Shown: piece by piece, positions 1 through 6,200 of the stretch | How positions within the stretch are numbered: the first letter of the stretch is position 1 | Layout: every line of letters begins with the position of its first letter | Origin: an uncultured Lachnospiraceae bacterium | GTDB lineage: Bacteria; Bacillota_A; Clostridia; Lachnospirales; Lachnospiraceae | DNA length: 6,200 nt | Reading direction: 5' to 3' | Assembly: GCA_902795715.1 (NCBI GenBank) | Contig: CADBME010000477.1 | Location: 1 to 6,200, forward strand | Made by a program: the position numbers and the translations under genes | Notes under the pieces: model-generated | What the model was told of the DNA's origin: nothing | The model's input: the letters and a program-made list of their open reading frames with translations, nothing else | The model's database searches: none

Positions 1-650
1 GGGCAGCCAACCTGAATCAGGCCCTGCAGGAAGCCTTAAATCCCGGCAATGAAAATGTTCAGAACAGTCTGCGCAGAGGAGGTTATGTGTTCCGGTCAGG
101 GGATAAGGTGATGCAGATCCGGAACAATTACGACAAAGAGGTATTTAACGGGGACATTGGAGCTGTCACCTGGGTGGATGTCAGGGAAAGGCAGCTTGAA
201 GTTGATTTCGAAGGCAGGGAGATTGTGTACGACATTTCCGAACTCGACGAGCTGGTGCTGGCCTATGCCACCACCATCCATAAGTCCCAGGGATCAGAAT
301 ACCCTATCGTCGTCATGCCCGTGATGATGAACCATTACATCATGCTGCAGAGGAATCTGATCTACACCGGGATCACCCGGGCAAAGAAGATCCTGGTGCT
401 GGTCGGCACCCAAAAGGCTCTGTCTTACGCAGTGCGGAACCTCACAGTATCAAAGAGGAATACGATGCTGAAAGAAAGGATCTGCAGATTCCAGGCCTTG
501 CAGGATAAGGAGCATATTGAAGGTGGAAAGGGAAGAAAGTTGCCGGAATCACATGGTAAAATGACCGGCTATAGAAAAGAGAACGATATCCAGAACCTCG
601 AGGCAGCAGAGCAGCCAGTGAAATACGGGCATAATCATTCGGATAGATAG
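1..650 (+). CDS. recD2: ATP-dependent 5'-3' DNA helicase RecD2 (YrrC type), C-terminal part, cut by the window edge
   Basis: The reading frame is open from the left edge (first full codon at 3) to a TAG at 648-650, giving 215 visible residues. Family members are roughly 700-800 residues, so this is about the last quarter. The GTG at 87 is an internal valine, not a start. Visible are the FRSGDKVMQIRNNYDKEVFNG stretch (90-152), which in RecD2 leads into the SH3-like 2B domain, then SF1 motif V as TIHKSQGSE (273-299), and motif VI as YTGITRAKK (363-389). These are diagnostic of RecD2 rather than of RecD from RecBCD. RecD2 is a cytoplasmic SF1B helicase that unwinds DNA 5' to 3' and acts in repair and replication-fork maintenance without RecB or RecC. 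After motif VI there is a polar tail of about 85 residues that looks lineage-specific. Composition is clearly GC-richer than the next two genes, so this is probably native chromosome. Identity is confident; the N-terminal part cannot be seen. Confidence 0.93.
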   Translation, partial: AANLNQALQEALNPGNENVQNSLRRGGYVFRSGDKVMQIRNNYDKEVFNGDIGAVTWVDVRERQLEVDFEGREIVYDISELDELVLAYATTIHKSQGSEYPIVVMPVMMNHYIMLQRNLIYTGITRAKKILVLVGTQKALSYAVRNLTVSKRNTMLKERICRFQALQDKEHIEGGKGRKLPESHGKMTGYRKENDIQNLEAAEQPVKYGHNHSDR

Positions 651-690
651 AAGATAGTCGGAATAACCTGGTCTGTTGTTATCAGGCAGG

Positions 691-718
691 TTGTAAAGCA
701 TCTACTGTGATGCAAAAT
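691..718 (+). promoter_or_regulatory. Weak candidate sigma-A promoter for the two-helicase operon
   Basis: TTGTAA (691-696) and CAAAAT (713-718) each match 4 of 6 positions of the -35 and -10 consensus and are separated by 16 bases. They lie 29 bases before the first helicase start. The spacer carries a perfect 5-bp inverted repeat, GCATC (698-702) and GATGC (709-713), which overlaps the -10 by one base and could be a small operator. In an AT-rich gap such matches arise easily by chance. Read-through from recD2 is an alternative, since no terminator is evident between the genes. Confidence 0.25.
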
Positions 719-732
719 AAAAGCGTTAATCC

Positions 733-760
733 GGAGAAAATGATTCATGATCAAGAAGGA
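733..760 (+). promoter_or_regulatory. Two alternative ribosome binding sites for the first helicase gene
   Basis: GGAG at 733-736 lies 10 bases before the ATG at 747, a slightly long spacing. Inside the frame, AAGGA at 756-760 lies 7 bases before an in-frame ATG at 768 (residue 8). The second arrangement is at least as good, so the true protein may start MESRLIG and be 819 residues long. An out-of-frame ATG at 740 opens only a 7-codon frame ending at 763, overlapping the start. Confidence 0.4.
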
Positions 761-3227
761 TAAATCAATGGAAAGCAGACTTATCGGCATGCGTGTCATG
801 AACAAATTGAATAAAAAGAAAGGCCATATTGTTAAGATTAAAGAAGGAGTAATAGTCGTCTCTGATGGTTTAGATTATGTTAACTATCCTTTCCCTGAGG
901 CCTTTTCCGACACCTTGGCTTTAGAAAATAAGCAGTTACAAGAGGAATTCAAAAATATTAGTGACGAGGCTGCATTCAGAAGTTTTATAAAAAAATATAC
1001 GAATGCGATTAATAACGAGATTGGCTATTTAAAGGAAACGGGTGGTAAAAGATATCGCATTATTGATGGTGTTAAACTTCCCGGAGATAGAAGACATAAC
1101 ATATATAGTTTCGATACAGATTCAGAATTACATTTTCCTGATAATACCGCTATAAAGCTTTGGCTACCTGAAAAGATTGTAACTGCATACACTATTTCCT
1201 GTGATGATTTTACTATAGTTTTTCAGACAATGGAAGATCTTGGCGAAAGAGTTGAGACATTAGAGTTTACTGCAGAACCATGGCAGTTGATGGAAACGCT
1301 TGTAGATCGGTTGAGAGATTTAGATTCTTTAATATCTAAATTAGCTTTTAACTTAACTTGTCAGGGAAAATCAATGATTAATAAGCAGGGTATGATTGTT
1401 ACAGGACAAAATGCGGCTTTCCGTAAAGCAACATCTTCTCCGATTACTTTTATTTGGGGGCCTCCTGGGACAGGGAAGACTACCACGCTAGCTAAAACTG
1501 CCATAGATTTCATCAATAAAGGGATGAGAGTATTGATGTTGTCTTATAGTAATGTTTCTGTAGATGGTGCGCTTTTGCGTGTTGCAAGTATGTATGAGGG
1601 GAAAGAAGGACAGGTAATCCGTTATGGATATCCAAGAATGCCTGAATTATTGGAAAATGAGCATTTAACATCTTATGGATATGTATTGAAGAAAAGACCG
1701 GATTTGGCTGAAAGGTACCATGAACTCCAAGAAGAAAAGAAAAAATATAGAAGGAATAAAGCGAAGAACATAGAGATTAACAAAGAAATAAATTTGATAA
1801 GATCTAGGTTACTGGCACAAGAAAAGGAGCTGATCCAGAATTCCTTGTTTGTAGCTACTACAGTTTCAAAGGCGGTCGTTGATTCGGCAATATATACTCA
1901 GATGTTTGATCTTGTCTTGTTTGACGAAGCAAGTATGGCTTACGTTCCTCAGGTTGTTTATGCTGCAGGTTTGGCAAGAAAAAGCTTTTGTTGTTTCGGA
2001 GATTTCCGACAGCTTCCCGCTATCGTGCAAAATCCATATGATACCATTTTAAGAAGAGATATTTTTGACTATGTCGGCATTACTGAGGCGGTCGAAATGC
2101 ATTATGGGCATGGATGGCTTGTGATGTTGAATGATCAGTATCGGATGCATCCTGAGATCGCTGAGTTTGTAAGTAAAAACATGTATCAGAATATGTTGAG
2201 GACTCCTGATTCATTATATCGGAGCCGGCAGACTGTTGCTAATATATCGCCCATGTCAGGAATGCCGATTAGTTTAATTGATCTTAGCAACACATATTCC
2301 GTGTGTATTAAAACCAGAGATGGTTCAAGGATTAATATGATGTCTGCACTGTTTTGTGTTTTTCTGGCGGAAAAAATAAGTATAGATTATGAAGTTGGAA
2401 TAATAACACCGTATAGTGCCCAGGCAAGATTGGTTTTGGCTTTGATACGGGACTTAAGAGATAAGAATGATAGGTATACTAGTGTTAGCTCTGCCACAGT
2501 TCATCAATTCCAAGGATCAGAGAAATCAGTTATTATATATGACGCTGTAGATTGTTTTCGTATGCCTTATCCAGGGGTTCTTCTAACTCAAAAAAAGAAT
2601 GATACAGCGAATAGACTATTTAATGTTGCGATTACAAGAGCTCAAGGGAAATTTCTAATGGTAACAAACAGGGATTATATGTTCCGGAAGAATATCTCTA
2701 AAGATTTGCTCTTTACAAAACTTCTGCGACAGATCAATGAAGAACATTTATATCTTTGGGGAGATGATATATTCCAGGAAATTGCAACAGAAGAGGGCGA
2801 AGAACCTGAAGTATTTTTAGGTAATCGGGACGAAGTAGATTCATGGGATCGTTTTATTATAGATCTGAATAAAGCAAAAAGTGATATATTTATTGAGATG
2901 CCTGGCCCTATGGATAAAGACGATGAAGCCCTTTCGGATTTAATAAGAGCTTTTAATAATGCTCAAAGACATGGTGTGAAAATATATATCAGAGTGGCAG
3001 AAGGAGTTAGGGTAGCAAAACAATTCGATAGATTTATTCATGTCAAGCCGTTTGTCACGACTCCGTTCACAATCATAGATAAAAAAATAATTTGGTTTGG
3101 AGAACCCTTATCTTCAGCAAATTTCCTCTCAGAAGACAGAATACTTGAGACAGAGTACTTTCCATGCTTTAGGTTTGAAGGAAAAATCACTGCCAGGATG
3201 CTAAAAGCAATCTATGAGATTCCATGA
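747..3227 (+). CDS. SF1B Upf1/Dna2-like helicase (AAA_11/AAA_12, COG1112) with degenerate C-terminal PLD-like domain
   Basis: An 826-residue predicted cytoplasmic ATP-dependent nucleic-acid translocase. Residues 14-53 look like a small beta-barrel ending in YPFPEAF, a type seen at the front of Bacillota helicases. Residues 120-190 form an accessory region with EFTAEPWQLME near 173. The helicase core is complete: Walker A GPPGTGKTTT (238-247, K244), a charged helical stretch at about 309-365, motif II DEAS (393-396), motif III GDFRQLPA (418-425), YRMHPE (465-470), motif IV GIITPYSAQ (551-559), motif V VHQFQGSE (585-592) and motif VI FNVAITRAQ (625-633). The order and DEAS box fit the Upf1-like branch. 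Residues 700-826 resemble a PLD domain: IFIEMPGP (714-721), a following helix with RHGVKIYIR, and IIDKKIIWFGE (776-786). The canonical HxKx4D reads T771-x-P773-x4-D778, so nuclease activity is doubtful. It is the first gene of a probable two-gene operon. RNA or DNA substrate cannot be decided; it is not a recognised named gene. Confidence 0.88.
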   Translation: MIKKDKSMESRLIGMRVMNKLNKKKGHIVKIKEGVIVVSDGLDYVNYPFPEAFSDTLALENKQLQEEFKNISDEAAFRSFIKKYTNAINNEIGYLKETGGKRYRIIDGVKLPGDRRHNIYSFDTDSELHFPDNTAIKLWLPEKIVTAYTISCDDFTIVFQTMEDLGERVETLEFTAEPWQLMETLVDRLRDLDSLISKLAFNLTCQGKSMINKQGMIVTGQNAAFRKATSSPITFIWGPPGTGKTTTLAKTAIDFINKGMRVLMLSYSNVSVDGALLRVASMYEGKEGQVIRYGYPRMPELLENEHLTSYGYVLKKRPDLAERYHELQEEKKKYRRNKAKNIEINKEINLIRSRLLAQEKELIQNSLFVATTVSKAVVDSAIYTQMFDLVLFDEASMAYVPQVVYAAGLARKSFCCFGDFRQLPAIVQNPYDTILRRDIFDYVGITEAVEMHYGHGWLVMLNDQYRMHPEIAEFVSKNMYQNMLRTPDSLYRSRQTVANISPMSGMPISLIDLSNTYSVCIKTRDGSRINMMSALFCVFLAEKISIDYEVGIITPYSAQARLVLALIRDLRDKNDRYTSVSSATVHQFQGSEKSVIIYDAVDCFRMPYPGVLLTQKKNDTANRLFNVAITRAQGKFLMVTNRDYMFRKNISKDLLFTKLLRQINEEHLYLWGDDIFQEIATEEGEEPEVFLGNRDEVDSWDRFIIDLNKAKSDIFIEMPGPMDKDDEALSDLIRAFNNAQRHGVKIYIRVAEGVRVAKQFDRFIHVKPFVTTPFTIIDKKIIWFGEPLSSANFLSEDRILETEYFPCFRFEGKITARMLKAIYEIP
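2850..3224 (+). other. Phospholipase-D-like domain with displaced or lost HKD catalytic motif
   Basis: This is the part of the first helicase protein after the AAA_12 core, residues 702-826. It has the usual order of a single PLDc_2-like repeat: an acidic and hydrophobic strand (IFIEMPGP), a long helix, strand KIYIRV, then TIIDKKIIWFGEPLSSANF followed by an acidic ETEYF. In active members the strand before IID contains H-x-K spaced four residues from D. Here D778 is kept but the H and K positions are T771 and P773. An H765-V-K767 pair occurs six residues too early. Fold assignment is by pattern only and rests on the IIDxKxxWFG signature. Confidence 0.6.
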
Positions 3228-3242
3228 TAATTCACAAACTAA

Positions 3243-3248
3243 AGGAGG
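3243..3248 (+). promoter_or_regulatory. Strong Shine-Dalgarno site of the second helicase gene
   Basis: AGGAGG within AAAGGAGGAC lies 9 bases before the ATG at 3258 and 16 bases after the TGA of the first helicase gene. It is a full consensus site and fixes the start. The nearer ATG at 3251 is out of frame. The site is stronger than either candidate for the first gene, suggesting the second protein is made at least as efficiently from a shared transcript. Confidence 0.85.
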
Positions 3249-3257
3249 ACATGAACA

Positions 3258-5906
3258 ATGATCTCACAGAAAGATCTTATAAAAGAAGAGCAGCAAGAAT
3301 TAGATCAAGTAATCGATAGATTGGACAAACTTTTATTAAATCTCCATAACGATTATACAGAGGAATCTTTAAGTGATATAAAAGATAGATGTAGCTGTCT
3401 TCCTGAGGCTTATGGGGAATTGATCTCTGCTTTGCACGAATATATCATAATCAGGGATTCAATCAGGGAATTATATGAGATACGTGATGAGTTGTATGAC
3501 ACCCATCTTATAGTTGAATATAAGGATTATGATGGAGAAATTGGAGTTCAGGATTTGAAAATTGGGTTGCATTCTTATATTGATCCATATACACATAAGA
3601 ATCTGATTATTACGTGGAAAATGCCAGTGTGCAGGCATTATCTTCTAGATAACTCGTCTACAGAATATGCTAACATAGTTAAAGATAGATTAGGGAGTGA
3701 ATACAAAACATTTTTCAAGTTAAAAATGAAAAGACGCGTTGAATTATTCTTTGATAAAGTTAAATCTGTCTCCCATCTATTTCCTATTGATGATATTGCA
3801 GAATACGAAGAAATAATTGCCGATGAATTTCTTAAGGAGTTATTGAGTAGAAGGGATGAAAAAGAATTCAGGAATATTGTTTTTTCCATACAAAAGCATC
3901 AAGGAGAAATTATCCAAAAACCATTTGAGCAAAGCTTGATTGTTCAAGGATGTGCTGGCTCAGGAAAATCCATGATTATGCTCCACAGACTTCCTATACT
4001 TCTATATGACAACCCTGATAATCTAGACAATAATAACTTATTCATCGTAACACCATCCTTGGCTTATATTCAGATGGCAAAAAAAATGATGTTCGAATTA
4101 GAAATATCGCATCTTAGAATAGGAACAATAAACCAATATTATGATCATGTCATTAGAAAATATGGGAGTGATCCATCAGCTTACGGACAAGTGAGGTCAT
4201 ATCTTAATCCAGACCCAGTCAAATACAAGTATGTCTATTCAAAAAAGTGTGTAAAGGATGTAAACTCATTGATTATTCAGCAGATACATTCCTTTTCTGT
4301 AGACCTTGAGTCTGCATATCGAATTCTTGGCATTGAAGATTATAAAAGAAGTAGTAATGTTCCTTATGGATTGCTTCAAAATGAACTCCTACGTATTCAG
4401 GCTTTAATATCTGAAAATGAAACACGACTAAGATGTAGTGATCGTCTTATTAAAGGTTTACTGGATGAATTAGCAGACACAAGTAGGATTTTATCCAATC
4501 GAAAGAATTATGTGTTAGAGAAGATTAATTCGAAGATTTTCAAAGAACAAAAAAAAATAACATCTATTCAGGAGCAAATTGATAAAAATAATGGTAAAAA
4601 TAGAAATAGAGGAGATAATAGTGAAAAGAAATATATGGAAATTTTAGTTGCTGAAAATAAAATTAAGGAGCTGGAGAAGGTTCTTCAAAAAGTAAAAGAA
4701 GATGACGATTACTTCAATTCTTTAAAGTATATATCTAAAAAAATCGACAAAGTCAGATCTGATTTTCCCAAAAATAGAAAGGGGTTATACAGTGACTCTG
4801 TAGATGACCATTATAATAGGGTAGAACTTCGAAATACTTTATTGATGGCATGTTTTACATTGCCTAGAGAGATAGAAATGCTAGAGGATCCTTATTGTGA
4901 ATATCTTGAATCGTTTGATAAGAGGGCATCCAAGTTAGAGTCCTGTGTTGAAGGTTTAAATGAATATGATAAAAAAATCCTTCCAAAAGAAAAATATTAT
5001 GAATTAAAGAAAGCACATAGTTCGTTAGATTCTAAAGACAAGACAATAATTAGCGATGTTTATCATACGATTATGAAAAACATTGGTATAGATCCAGGAA
5101 AGCAGTTTGTTTTTGAATGTGCGCCATACTTATACTTACAGACTTTGTATACTTATTATGGACCTCCGAAAAGTGTGTTTGAAACCTTGATTTCTATAGA
5201 TGAAGCACAGAATATTTCCTTAGAAGAATATAAGCTAATAAAAAACATAAATGGGGGAAAAGTGGTGTTCAATCTCTACGGTGATGCACAACAACATGTT
5301 GAAGGAACGAGAGGATTAGATACATGGGAGGTCATTTCTGAAATCGCAGACTTTGAAGTCCAGGAAATGAATGAGAACTACCGTAATGCGAAGCAAATTA
5401 CAGAGTACTGTAATCAAACTTTTGGGCTCAACATGAGAGCAATCAACCTTGAAGGTGCAGGTGTTCACATTATTCATAACCAGGGTGAGTTGAATAAAAA
5501 ACTGAGATCAGTATTCAAAAAACCGATGAATGCTGGACTTAGCGCTATCATCGTTAAAGATGTAAAAGAGGCCAGAACATTCACTGTAATGTATGAAGAA
5601 TACCATCAAAAAATTCATAATATTACTGAAGAGATTTCGGAATTAGATACAGGCAGATGGAATCTAATGACTGTTGATCAAGTAAAAGGTTTAGAATTTG
5701 AATCAGTAATCTCGATCTCTGGACGAATGAGCAATAACGAAAGATATATTTCCTATACAAGGGCATTGGATGAGTTGTATGTATGTAAATATAAGCTACC
5801 TATTATAGAAATGAAATCTGAAGATATTCAAAAAAAGAATGCCAAAACTGAGAAAATGAAATCAGAGCATAGAAAAGAAAGAAAAAAAAGAAAATCTAAG
5901 ATGTGA
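3258..5906 (+). CDS. HelD-like SF1A (UvrD/Rep family) ATPase with long internal coiled coil and basic tail
   Basis: An 882-residue predicted cytoplasmic ATPase. The front 230 residues follow the plan of Gram-positive HelD: an N-terminal helical pair, a WKMPV block at 120-124 where HelD has a DWRxP block, then FSIQKHQGEII (209-219) as Q motif. Walker A is GCAGSGKS (231-238, serine instead of the usual threonine), followed by MLHRLPILLY. Motif II is DEAQ (648-651), motif III GDAQQH (675-680), then ENYRN (706-710), motif V TVDQVKGLEFE (805-815) and motif VI SYTRALDEL (832-840). Between Walker A and DEAQ, residues about 372-502 are strongly helical and charged, probably a coiled coil. The last 30 residues are mostly K, R and E. 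HelD releases stalled RNA polymerase by inserting arms into its channels; whether this protein does so is unknown, because the family block is altered. It follows the first helicase by 30 bases, so joint function is likely. A UvrD-like DNA translocase is the alternative. Confidence 0.87.
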   Translation: MISQKDLIKEEQQELDQVIDRLDKLLLNLHNDYTEESLSDIKDRCSCLPEAYGELISALHEYIIIRDSIRELYEIRDELYDTHLIVEYKDYDGEIGVQDLKIGLHSYIDPYTHKNLIITWKMPVCRHYLLDNSSTEYANIVKDRLGSEYKTFFKLKMKRRVELFFDKVKSVSHLFPIDDIAEYEEIIADEFLKELLSRRDEKEFRNIVFSIQKHQGEIIQKPFEQSLIVQGCAGSGKSMIMLHRLPILLYDNPDNLDNNNLFIVTPSLAYIQMAKKMMFELEISHLRIGTINQYYDHVIRKYGSDPSAYGQVRSYLNPDPVKYKYVYSKKCVKDVNSLIIQQIHSFSVDLESAYRILGIEDYKRSSNVPYGLLQNELLRIQALISENETRLRCSDRLIKGLLDELADTSRILSNRKNYVLEKINSKIFKEQKKITSIQEQIDKNNGKNRNRGDNSEKKYMEILVAENKIKELEKVLQKVKEDDDYFNSLKYISKKIDKVRSDFPKNRKGLYSDSVDDHYNRVELRNTLLMACFTLPREIEMLEDPYCEYLESFDKRASKLESCVEGLNEYDKKILPKEKYYELKKAHSSLDSKDKTIISDVYHTIMKNIGIDPGKQFVFECAPYLYLQTLYTYYGPPKSVFETLISIDEAQNISLEEYKLIKNINGGKVVFNLYGDAQQHVEGTRGLDTWEVISEIADFEVQEMNENYRNAKQITEYCNQTFGLNMRAINLEGAGVHIIHNQGELNKKLRSVFKKPMNAGLSAIIVKDVKEARTFTVMYEEYHQKIHNITEEISELDTGRWNLMTVDQVKGLEFESVISISGRMSNNERYISYTRALDELYVCKYKLPIIEMKSEDIQKKNAKTEKMKSEHRKERKKRKSKM

Positions 5907-5942
5907 ATCATATTATTATAGATACCGAATAATTTATAGCCG

Positions 5943-5958
5943 CCACAATGCATTATGG
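5943..5958. repeat. 16-base near-perfect palindrome
   Basis: CCACAATGCATTATGG reads the same on both strands except for one mismatched pair (C5946 against A5955). It lies 37 bases after the second helicase gene. It could be a dimeric regulator site or a short hairpin; it is not followed by a T-run, so it is not a normal terminator. Chance occurrence is possible. Confidence 0.35.
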
Positions 5959-5989
5959 AGATATCCTTTATATGAAAACAATTTAGCAG

Positions 5990-6073
5990 ATGAATGCGAA
6001 ATATGTTGCTGAGTGCATAAAAGAATATACGATACATGAAAAAGGTACTAAATTGCAGCTTCCTCAAGACTGA
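5990..6073 (+). other. 27-codon open frame, possible gene remnant
   Basis: An ATG at 5990 opens a 27-codon frame ending TGA at 6071, with a mixed, protein-like residue composition (for example KYVAECIKEYTIHEKGTKLQ). There is no Shine-Dalgarno site before it and an in-frame stop at 5984. I do not recognise it. It may be a fragment of a decayed gene or a chance frame. Confidence 0.12.
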
Positions 6074-6089
6074 GTATTTAGGGGGTGGA

Positions 6090-6114
6090 ATATATGTCGG
6101 AGGGAGTCATATAT
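6090..6114. repeat. 7-bp inverted repeat ATATATG / CATATAT around a purine-rich SD-like run
   Basis: ATATATG (6090-6096) and CATATAT (6108-6114) are perfect inverted arms around 11 bases that include GGAGGG (6099-6104). If transcribed, the stem would enclose the SD-like run before the ATG at 6113, so it could mask a translation start. The stem is made almost only of A/T pairs and would be weak, and the ATG at 6113 opens only 14 codons. Confidence 0.25.
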
Positions 6115-6200
6115 GGACGATGTTTATGAGTCATCAATTTACAGGAGTTCCCTGTGATTGACACCAAAACATGGGAGATTGAAGGAAGACCCTGAACAGA

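Larger units (their letters stand above)
5907..6200 (+). other. AT-rich stretch without a convincing gene
   Basis: No frame on either strand gives a recognisable protein. The longest reverse-strand frame (5828-6067) overlaps the lysine-rich end of the helicase gene and encodes a phenylalanine-rich sequence that merely mirrors the A-rich strand. On the plus strand there are three short open pieces (5990-6073, 6094-6129, 6113-6157) and one open segment without a start (6130-6195), all interrupted by stops. Two of them are preceded by purine-rich SD-like runs (6081-6088 and 6099-6104). This may be a decayed gene, a leader for a gene beyond the edge, or plain spacer. No rho-independent terminator with a T-tract was found after 5906. 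Confidence 0.5.

Noticed and set aside
87..89. GTG as start of a 187-residue protein
   Set aside because: The frame is open further upstream with RecD2-like sequence (NLNQALQEALNP), so this is an internal valine codon of a gene cut by the window edge.
96..281. 61-residue reverse-strand open frame
   Set aside because: Lies wholly inside recD2 over conserved motifs and has no recognisable features.
665..692. AACCTG ... CAGGTT stem as a recD2 terminator
   Set aside because: The 6-bp stem has a 16-base loop and is followed by GTAAAGC rather than a T-run, so it does not fit a rho-independent terminator.
3638..3889. 83-residue reverse-strand open frame, serine and leucine rich
   Set aside because: Lies wholly inside the HelD-like gene and mirrors its acidic and lysine-rich codons.
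747..5906. Gabija (GajA/GajB) because of a UvrD-like helicase next to an ATPase
   Set aside because: The first protein has an Upf1-like SF1B core, not an OLD-type ABC ATPase with TOPRIM, and the second has HelD-like rather than GajB-like layout.
5911..5935. ATTATT ... AATAAT hairpin as an operon terminator
   Set aside because: The stem is made only of A/T pairs and lacks a following T-tract.
5828..6067. 79-residue reverse-strand open frame, hydrophobic, resembling a membrane protein
   Set aside because: It overlaps the lysine-rich end of the HelD-like gene; its F/L richness is the mirror image of A-rich coding sequence, and no good ribosome binding site or family signature is visible.

Overview
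The window looks like a chromosomal segment of a low-to-mid GC Bacillota, most likely a Clostridia/Lachnospiraceae-type genome. This rests on a RecD2 (YrrC-type) helicase of the Gram-positive kind, AGGAGG ribosome binding sites, and downstream proteins with the feel of Clostridia accessory genes. The assignment is inference; no species can be named from the sequence alone.

Layout. Positions 1-650 hold the 3' end of recD2, cut by the window's left edge and visibly GC-richer than what follows (33 of 60 bases are G/C at 241-300). A 96-base gap follows, with a weak candidate promoter and a small inverted repeat. Positions 747-5906 hold two large, AT-rich, co-directional genes only 30 bases apart (13 of 60 bases are G/C at 4501-4560). 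The first encodes an 826-residue superfamily 1B helicase of the Upf1/Dna2-like AAA_11/AAA_12 (COG1112) type. It has a C-terminal phospholipase-D-like domain whose HxK catalytic pair is not at the expected place. The second encodes an 882-residue SF1A UvrD-like protein with the organisation of HelD, the Gram-positive RNA-polymerase-recycling ATPase, plus a long internal coiled-coil segment and a lysine-rich tail. Positions 5907-6200 are AT-rich, lack a convincing gene and contain only short open frames and two small inverted repeats.

Reading of the whole. The two helicase genes form a compact operon-like cassette next to a housekeeping repair gene, with a sharp change in composition at the junction. 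That is the pattern of a horizontally acquired accessory module. A COG1112 helicase joined to a PLD-like domain recalls type II Mokosh anti-phage systems. The pairing with a HelD-like ATPase and the apparent loss of PLD catalytic residues do not match that or any other defence system I can name. A two-helicase defence or nucleoprotein-remodelling system is therefore the main hypothesis. No transposase, integrase, CRISPR array, tRNA, rRNA or convincing rho-independent terminator was seen.
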